Positions 57,776-64,000 of a stretch of DNA of 64,000 nt are shown piece by piece. The stretch is from positions 1 to 64,000 of the forward strand of contig JAVTVY010017291.1 in NCBI GenBank assembly GCA_036873755.1, in the 5' to 3' direction. Source of the DNA: Hanleya hanleyi. Its lineage: Eukaryota > Mollusca > Polyplacophora > Lepidopleurida > Hanleyidae. Under the pieces are notes generated by a model, which worked only from the letters and a program-made list of their open reading frames with translations, searched no databases and was not told the origin of the DNA. Position 1 is the stretch's first letter. Each line of letters begins with the position of its first letter. The position numbers and the translations under genes were made by a program.

Positions 57776-58275
57776 TGATGACGCATGCATGCGCACTAGG
57801 CAAGTAGCGCTGGGATGGATGTTTTGGGGACTTTGGGGACTATTGGTCCGATTGGGTTGTGTGAGATGTCATCATGAAGCTCTCGTGAGGGAGCATCCAA
57901 ATGAATGGGTGTGGGGTGGGAATAGTGTCTATCTGCGCAGTAGAAAAAGTATTTGATTGGACGTTTAGAGGTCGAGATGGACCCATAGTGGTCCAATTGG
58001 ACCGTATGAGGTTTTATTTTGAAGTTCTCTTGGGGTAGCGTCGGTTTGGACTGGTGTCTAGTCCGGTTTCATAGTTTTGCGTATGAGCAGTCTGGCCGTA
58101 GTATAGAAAGCAGCAATTTTGGGGCTGCGTGGAGTGCGTTTGAGGGACCATCCGTGGTCCGAATGCGTCGTGTGAGGTGTCAAAGTGAAGCTCTCGTGGT
58201 TTAGACCACGACTTGAGGGAGGTCCATGTCATCTGTAACGTCATTGGTGACGTCATCAGTAGGAGTACTAGCCAC
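57776..58275 (+). repeat. Repeat R2, distant copy
   Basis: GACCATCCGTGGTCCGAATG, CGTGTGAGGTGTCAAAGTG, AAGCTCTCGTGGTTTAGACC, ACGACTTGAGGGAGGTCC and TGACGTCATCAGTAGGAG match 23040-23180 and 23400-23530. Confidence 0.75.
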
Positions 58276-58642
58276 TACTTCTGTACTTAGGAAAACTTGT
58301 TCTCTGCTCTGCACACAAGGCTTACCAGCACCAATGTCACATCTTGACAATACACATTTTATTTGTTGTCGAGCAGAGGTTGCGTCCAGAGTATATGCCG
58401 CCATCCATGCATATTATATATAGTCTCCCTTCCTACACACAATATGACGGCATATACTCTCGACTATAACCAGTCTGTGTTATAGAACCAAGTTGATCGA
58501 TTTCACAATCCTCTCAACAAAAAGAGACACCAATCACCAGACATTCTTATATCCATCACACCGGTAGGCCTACCTAGTAAATCCGCCACGCTGGAATTCA
58601 TGATATAGAATAGTTTATCTCCCTAGTATAATCCGTGGCGTG

Positions 58643-58702
58643 TCCTACTCCTCCTCCTCCTCCTCCTCCACTTTACTCACCTACTCCTCCTCCTCCACTT
58701 TA
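58643..58702 (+). repeat. (CTC)n microsatellite, twice interrupted
   Basis: CTACTCCTCCTCCTCCTCCT then CACTTTACTCACCTACTCC and a second CTCCTCCTCCACTTTACTC. Confidence 0.9.
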
Positions 58703-58725
58703 CTCACTGCACAGCGGGTCGCATA

Positions 58726-59031
58726 GGTGTGGCGCGGGATAGGCTGGCGCGAGAGACCTGGGGTTTTCGCCACCTGAGATTCCATGGGCCAGACATTCAC
58801 CCTACAGTAGAATGGGTCGACTGCGCATGCGCGATGAGTAGTAGTATAGAAAGGTCACGCGACCTCCCTATCCCTATAGGTGTGGCGCGGGATAGGGTGG
58901 GCCACGAGACCTGGGGTTTTCGCTACCTGAGATTCCATGGGCCAGGCTTGCACCCTACAGTAGAAAGGGTCGACTGCTAATGCGCGATTAGTAGTATAGA
59001 AAGGGCACACGATCTCTCTGTTCCTATAAAC
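58726..59031 (+). repeat. 153-bp tandem duplication
   Basis: Units start at 58726 and 58879 with GGTGTGGCGCGGGATAG. Both contain GAGACCTGGGGTTTTCGC, GAGATTCCATGGGCCAG and GCGCGAT..AGTAGTATAGAA. The 83-codon plus frame spans both. Confidence 0.9.
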
Positions 59032-59078
59032 TAACCCATGGGGTTGAATGAGCCATGGGGTGAAATCCGTGGCGTATG

Positions 59079-59138
59079 AGGGTCGGCTCATGTGGGTTTC
59101 ACTTCTTAAGGGTCGGCTCATGTGGGTTTCACTTCTTA
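59079..59138 (+). repeat. 30-bp exact tandem duplication
   Basis: AGGGTCGGCTCATGTGGGTT and the ten bases after it are repeated from 59109. The flanking ATCCGTGGCGTATG is also repeated. Confidence 0.9.
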
Positions 59139-59223
59139 ATCCGTGGCGTATGAGGGTCGGTTCAGATCCCTCGAGGTGGGGACATGCCCCTGAGGGCAGT
59201 GGGTGGGTTCAATGAAAGCTCGT

Positions 59224-59456
59224 CCCTCTAATAATTCAATCCCCCATCAAAATTCAATTACCCCCAATTTTGGGGACAAGATGCAGTTAGCTCTTCTAAT
59301 GAATTTGATTGCCCTAAAATCAATGAAATAGCGAAGAAATAATGAATTATCTATATGACTTTTACCATTTTGACAGTTCTAATAAATTTGATCAGTCCAG
59401 ATTCTATGGTGAAAAATTTCACGTCTTGTGATTGAATTATTAGAGGGATTATCATA
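59224..59456. mobile_element. MITE with CCCTCTAATAATTCAATC ends
   Basis: CCCTCTAATAATTCAATC at 59224 faces its complement ending 59456. The interior repeats TCTAATAAATTTGAT-type words. It shares its terminal motif with the palindrome at 5258-5385. Confidence 0.65.
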
Positions 59457-59824
59457 GGGGGAGTTCAGTTTTGAATGATAATGATGATGATGAAATCTAA
59501 TACTTTGGATCCTTTGGATTCATCTGTTCTAATGTCGGATGAACCAGGTTTAGGTTGGCACTCACAAACAAAAATCTTTGGCTCTTCCTGTAAATTTGCA
59601 ATAGCATGTTTAATTATTCAGTTGAACATTCAACTTTTAAGATTGTAAGAGGTTCTTTTTATCTAGCGACTGCTTTGGAAGATCTTTTTAGTCGGGTGAG
59701 GGAGGACTGTGTCTTGGGTTATTTGAGCGAAATTGGTTTGTTGCATAAGTTTTAATGTGTGTATCTTTTAATGTGTTGGATTACTAAATTATTGGCTTGA
59801 GTACTTAGAATTTGTTTGATCGTC
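59457..59824. other. No gene seen
   Basis: Includes ATAATGATGATGATG low-complexity sequence; nothing else recognised. Confidence 0.4.
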
Positions 59825-59892
59825 GCTATATAGCTAAAATATTGCTGAACGCGACGTTAAACCTTAATTCTCTCTCTCTCTCTCTCTTTCAA
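59825..59892 (+). mobile_element. SINE-type tail with (CT)n
   Basis: CGCTATATAGCTAAAATATT, GCTGAACGCGACGTTAAACC and then CTCTCTCTCTCTCTC. This tail type (ATATAGCTxAAATATTGCTGA...GCGTTAAAC) is common behind molluscan SINEs. The tRNA-related head is not recognised here. Confidence 0.6.
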
Positions 59893-60247
59893 CTTCAAAA
59901 GGGAAATCGACCCATCTTGGTTCTTGATTTATACTGACTACATACACTTTAGAAAAGTTCTGGCATAGCATTCACCCATATTCCTTATAGACAGTTATGA
60001 AATTACATTTTGATGGCAAGTTAAATGCCCCAGGTATTAATTTATTATGAGACAGTGTTACATTTACATCCTTTTTAATTTGCATATTTCAAAATGGTCT
60101 TAGTTCTTGGTTATACAAGCATGAAGAATGGGCTGTGTAGGGCATTGACGTCACAGTACAACTCTGCCAAAGGGAAATCTCTGTCTGTTAAAATGCTTTA
60201 ATTTGCAAGACAGACACCATGAATTATTCCCCAAATTGATTGATGAT

Positions 60248-60275
60248 GGGGATAATTTTTTTTTTTTTTTTTTTA
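60248..60275 (+). repeat. Poly-T run
   Basis: About 24 T bases followed by AATTG, possibly a retroposon tail on minus. Confidence 0.85.
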
Positions 60276-60599
60276 ATTGTGTACATAGATTGCAGAATAT
60301 TTTGTTTGTAAGGTGTGGTAGGCTATTACGCAGCATTTGTTTAAATTCCTTTATCCGTGTTCAGCCTCTGAGAAGTTCATTGGGGTAATTACATGTATCT
60401 ATATCGTGGTAATTTAGACCACCCATAACTAGATTATTTAACAGCCTTTAATGTGGCTTCAAGCCATCTTTTTATACAGATATGTTTTTATCAGTGTGCT
60501 CCACTTCCATTTATTAAGTCAACACATCACATGTCCTTGGCCTCAAGTCAAGTCCAAACTTCTGTGATATGAAGCTTATGCCTTGAAATATCAAATATG

Positions 60600-60760
60600 A
60601 AATATAAAGCTCAGGGGTATTGTCATTGCTGTGTCCGCCTGTTTGTCCGTCCGTTAATCTTTTTCTCCGAGCTTGATATCTTGTTTGGATAAAAGTTGTG
60701 CCCAGCTGGGCTAAAACGCAATCAAACATACATATAAAACATACACAACTACAAACATCA
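60600..60760 (-). mobile_element. Probable non-LTR retrotransposon fragment
   Basis: On minus: TTGATTGCGTTTTAGCCCAG, CTGGGCACAACTTTTATCC, AAACAAGATATCAAGCTCGG. The first block resembles 42848-42935. The TGTCCGTCCGTTAATCT neighbourhood recalls the CCGTCCGTGTGTCC block at 63297, a common repeat context. Confidence 0.4.
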
Positions 60761-61356
60761 GACAACAGATAAAACACGCATAAATATAATAGGGTGTCCA
60801 ATGACCCGACAAATTGATATATGAATATGAAATAACATTGTCTTGATCTATTATCATTCACCATGTTTTATTCGTTTTATTACTGAAGTAGCATAAACAA
60901 TAATATGTGATTGGGGGGGGAGTTGTTCGTGGGGGTTTCGTTCGCTGTGGGTTTCTCTGACCAGAGGTACCGGTATGTGATATACCGGTACATCGAAGAG
61001 AACTTATTGATGACTTGTGTGTCCAACTATCTCCCTCGGTCTCGCGCTACTGACGCGATTTCATGTGACTTTCACACGGCCATTTTCCTTCCACTTCTAC
61101 TTTCGCTCTGACTCGTGACAGCTTACGTTCAATTTTCTTCTCCATATCAGATCCGAACAATCTTGTTTCGCATGATTGAACATACCGCATCCAGAGAAAT
61201 ACATTCGGCCTTTACTCTACAGTCCCAAAGGTAAATATATCCGAATAACTTAATCCTGCGGTCTGTTGCAGGTCAGGTCAGCTCGGCCTACACTGGCTCA
61301 AGACCATAATCCGCATTACCTGATTACCACCCCCTATAGCCCACCTAGGTTATTTA
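60761..61356. other. No confident gene
   Basis: A 66-codon plus frame at 60911-61111 contains a chance TACCGGTA palindrome. Nothing else recognised. Confidence 0.35.
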
Positions 61357-61514
61357 AGAAATAAAGGCTTGTTTTCCTGCGTAAAATTGCTCAGATATAT
61401 GTAGGTAAAACGGACTTGCCCATTATTTGAGGACGCGGCCTCAAATAATGGGCAAGTCCGTTTTACCTACATATATCTGAGCAATTTTACGCAGGAAAAC
61501 AAGCCTTTATTTCT
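61357..61514. repeat. Near-perfect 158-bp palindrome
   Basis: The left arm starts AGAAATAAAGGCTTG, the right arm ends CAAGCCTTTATTTCT, and both contain CTCAAATAATGGGCAAGTCC or its complement. The centre, GAGGACGCGGCCTC (61430-61443), leaves almost no loop. Arms of about 75 bp look identical apart from the centre, implying recent origin or gene conversion. Confidence 0.9.
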
Positions 61515-61858
61515 ATTCTGACACATCATATTCGACAATAATATCCTCGTTTTTATTTCTATCTGAAGTTAATCGCCGCTGTTTTGTTACGAAAATGTAA
61601 ACCAGTCACCCCTTTGTCTTGAATGGCGTTCAACTCGAATGGATCGTTTCCAAAACATTCTATGGGCGAGTCTATTAGCCTGGGGAAGGTGAGACAACAA
61701 CGCAAGACAATCTGACCAATCAGAATGCTGTATTTTAACAATGCATGTTCCGGGTCCAACAATTATATATACATATTCTGAGCTATGAATTATTGTCATT
61801 TAAAACACATTGTCAGTTACGCAGTGTCTGATGAGTCCAAACTTAGATAACATCAAAG

Positions 61859-62128
61859 TGTACGAATACGGATCGTGAACTATTAAAATAGAGGAAGTTC
61901 ATCACGTTCCTAGTTGAAGGTGATGTTGAAGTTCCCGCCACTTGTATTGGCGTTGTGAAATAACGCGGGCAATGCAGAGGATCGAGAGGACGATGTACGA
62001 ATACGGATCGTGAACTATTAAAATAGAGGAAGTTCATCACGTTCCTAGTTGAAGGTGATGTTGAAGTTCCCGCCACTTATATTGGCGTTGTGGAATAACG
62101 CGGGTAATGCAGAGGATCGAGAGGACGA
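61859..62128 (+). repeat. 135-bp tandem duplication
   Basis: Units start at 61859 and 61994 (GTACGAATACGGATCGTGAA), with CCGCCACTTGTATTGGCG versus CCGCCACTTATATTGGCG and GCAGAGGATCGAGAGGACGA. Only a few differences between units. Confidence 0.92.
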
Positions 62129-62349
62129 TTGAACAAAGCAAGTTTGCTCAGTGTGTGTGGCAGAAACAACGGACTGATTATCACTTTGAGAGCCTCCATT
62201 TTGCCACATTGTTTATTGTTTTTGTTTTGACAGTAGCAGACGACGGTCTGTTTCAACCTGTCCCCCCTTCTACATGCGCGGTTGGAACATTCCATTTGGA
62301 ATGTCCTGACGAAACTAGGTTGAAACCAGAGACAGTTTGTTGTGATTAG
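62107..62349 (+). CDS. Candidate small secreted cysteine-bearing ORF (80 codons) or terminal exon
   Basis: The ATG lies in the last bases of the 135-bp tandem unit. The N-terminal 33 residues are charged (MQRIERTIEQ), then a hydrophobic segment HFATLFIVFVLTVA reads as a signal or anchor, followed by DDGLFQPVPPSTCAVGTFHL, ECPDETRLKPETVCCD and stop. Four cysteines including a terminal CC pair suggest a disulfide-bonded extracellular piece. Alternatively, TTTATTGTTTTTGTTTTGACAG is an excellent acceptor (AG near 62233); then only the ADDGLFQ... part would be a 3' terminal exon. No family recognised. Confidence 0.35.
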   Translation: MQRIERTIEQSKFAQCVWQKQRTDYHFESLHFATLFIVFVLTVADDGLFQPVPPSTCAVGTFHLECPDETRLKPETVCCD

Positions 62350-62737
62350 ATGTAGGAAATGACCCTATGCTTTTAATAGTAAAGACGTGGCAGATGTGTT
62401 AGAATTGTCGATAGAATTATGACTCAAGGTTAGTAAATTTACAAGTAGGCCTACATGTACAACATGTGAACTCTTGAACATGTGTGCGGTTGCAGACCGG
62501 ACAAGCCATTCTATCATAACCCACAGGCGAAGTAAATGTGGCATAGGCCTATGCTGTGTTTTGGTTGAATCATTATGTTTCATAATGTCTACACAGTTGA
62601 AAATGTTTATGTGAAAGACCAATTATAGTAATAAAGATGTGTCATTAGCCTGTCCATATGTCTTTTACGTCGGTAGATATTACACACAATACAGTTGTGC
62701 AAACGACGTTCACAAAAATTATAATCTCCTGGAGTGA
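62350..62737. other. No gene seen
   Basis: Nothing recognised. An AATAAAGATG at about 62629 could serve as poly(A) signal for the preceding ORF. Confidence 0.3.
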
Positions 62738-62785
62738 CATTTCCCCCAGTGGGCATTTCCCCCAGTGGACATTTCCCCCACCCAA
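62738..62785 (+). repeat. Three-copy short tandem repeat
   Basis: CATTTCCCCCAGTGGG, CATTTCCCCCAGTGGA, CATTTCCCCCACCC. Confidence 0.9.
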
Positions 62786-62839
62786 TGTTTCTAGGTTATT
62801 TTGAACATAGTTTTTAAATAATTTGGCAATAACATATTT

Positions 62840-62870
<31 letters not shown>

Positions 62871-63256
62871 GGATATAAGGATTTCCACATAATGTTTTAC
62901 GATAATGAGTCACATAGTGATAAGATATTATACATATACACAGTATATATCAGTATTATACAGTCTGATAGCACATTTTAAAACATGGCTTAAAACATGT
63001 AGTATATAGCATAACATTATCTGTTCGGAGGTTAGTGTCACGAATCCATTTGACATGTTTGATGAGAATAAAATTGAACTACTAGTCAGGGGGCCAGGAG
63101 CTGAACCTGGAAAGTGGTTCCAAAGTTTTTTTCTCAGTGTTTTCATTTTATATAGGTATTGTACTCTATAAATCTGCATGATGGCATTCTCCCATCATTG
63201 AGCATTTTCATATAACTGGTTTTATATAATTGCGGCTATCGGGACACAAAACATAA

Positions 63257-64000
63257 TTGTTCGCCAAAAGGCGAACGTATTATGTGATAGCGGTTTCCGT
63301 CCGTGTGTCCGTGTGTCCGTCCCTCGTGTCCGGTCTATATCTGGGACAGTTTTCTATCTAAAGTTCCAATGTTTGATGAGTGGATGTGTCGCATACCAAA
63401 ATGAAGGTCGAGGTCAGAGGTCAAAGGTCACTGGCCTGAAAAACAGGAAATCACTGAAGTGTTCGTGTCCGATCTATATCTGTGAATGTTTTCTATCCAC
63501 AGTTACTTTTTTTTGTGAGTGGATATGCTAGGTGGAGACGATGTGTCGCATACCAAAATTAAGGTCCAGGTCGGAGGTCAAAGGTCACTGTTCCTTAAAA
63601 TCAGGAAATCGTTGATCATTGACAGTTTTCATCTACAGTTCTAATTTTTGGTGAGTGGGTGCCCTAGGGGGAACGATGTGTTGCATATCGAATGTAGGTC
63701 GAGGTCAGAGGTCAAAGGTCAGTGTGACCGAAAATCAGAAAATCATTACAAATTTCTAATTTTTTGTGAGTGGATTCAATACGGGGAAACGAAGTTTCGC
63801 ATACCAAAAAGTTAGGTCAAGGTCGAAGGTCAAAGGTCACTGTGACCCCAAAAGCAGGAAATTATTAAAAATAACATTTTTTTGTGTCAGTAGATACATT
63901 AGGGGGACACGATGTGTCACATACCAAAATTTAGGTCAAGGTCACTGTGACCCCAAAATTGCGAAAAATCATGATTTTCTGTGTCCATTGAGAATTTACG
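63257..64000 (+). repeat. Tandem repeat array rich in AGGTCA half-sites, running off the window
   Basis: Opens with a hairpin GTTCGCCAAAAGGCGAAC and a CCGTCCGTGTGTCC block, then about five diverged units of 105-150 bp. Unit landmarks are GTGAGTGGAT, ACGATGTGTCGCATACCAAA, AGGTCAGAGGTCAAAGGTCA and CAGGAAATC. AGGTCA at 63411, 63418, 63425; 63575, 63582; 63702, 63709, 63716; 63827, 63834 have one-base spacing. The last unit has adjacent AGGTCAAGGTCACTGTGACC. The 72-codon frame at 63313-63531 is a by-product. Confidence 0.88.

Noticed and set aside
58729..58980. 83-codon internally repeated ORF
   Set aside because: It simply translates the 153-bp tandem duplication.
60514..60864. 116-codon minus-strand ORF as a membrane protein
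   Set aside because: Cysteine- and leucine-rich stretch overlies the retroposon fragment and TATA-rich sequence; no start context or conservation clue.
1..64000. Prokaryotic or viral origin of the window
   Set aside because: No gene-dense arrangement, no ribosome-binding sites, and spliced exons plus SINEs, MITEs and Crypton relics indicate an animal nuclear genome.

Overview
This is an animal nuclear genome window: AT-rich, intron-dominated, packed with short non-autonomous repeats, and without prokaryote-style gene order. A SINE core with a CT-rich tail, a second SINE-like tail ending in (CT)n, a Crypton-type recombinase relic and many foldback elements suggest a marine lophotrochozoan, most likely a mollusc. 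That assignment is inference from repeat style, not proof.

The one gene I can name with good support is an MFSD6-like major facilitator gene on the minus strand. Its first coding exon is at 32121-32893 and its second at 1012-1162. The donor at 32120 leaves phase 2 (GC) and the acceptor at 1163-1164 supplies the missing base (GC+A = Ala), so the frame is kept. Nearly all of 1163-32120 would then be one intron of about 31 kb, and the 3' part of the gene lies left of position 1. Inside the intron I see a plus-strand exon candidate (2104-2273), a spliced minus-strand transcript candidate (about 6.1-8.85 kb), a broken Crypton tyrosine recombinase (13045-14114), a signal-peptide exon (15743-15891, plus) and a decayed C2H2 zinc-finger array (24.5-25.0 kb, minus).

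Right of 32.9 kb no complete gene is recognised. Candidates are two overlapping secreted-type ORFs (50313-50698), a 41-bp EGF-like exon (53177-53217), a frame-broken lectin-like region (54.05-55.33 kb) and a small cysteine-bearing secreted ORF (62107-62349).

The rest is repeats. A TTAA-flanked piggyBac-type MITE family with CCCTACCTGGCCTGG-like ends has about twelve copies, several carrying full TGACGTCA sites. A second TTAA MITE is at 10430-10864. A dispersed family ('family C', with motifs GCCGTCGTCCATTAAAGAAT and CACGGCCCCTAGCACCGG) has about ten pieces. An element with TATA and AATAAA signals ('R1') occurs as an inverted pair at 4.15-5.24 and 9.0-10.43 kb. There are at least six long palindromes, several minisatellites, and at the right edge a tandem array whose units each carry AGGTCA half-sites. 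Exon calls outside the MFSD6-like gene rest only on open frames and splice-site consensus and should be treated as hypotheses.
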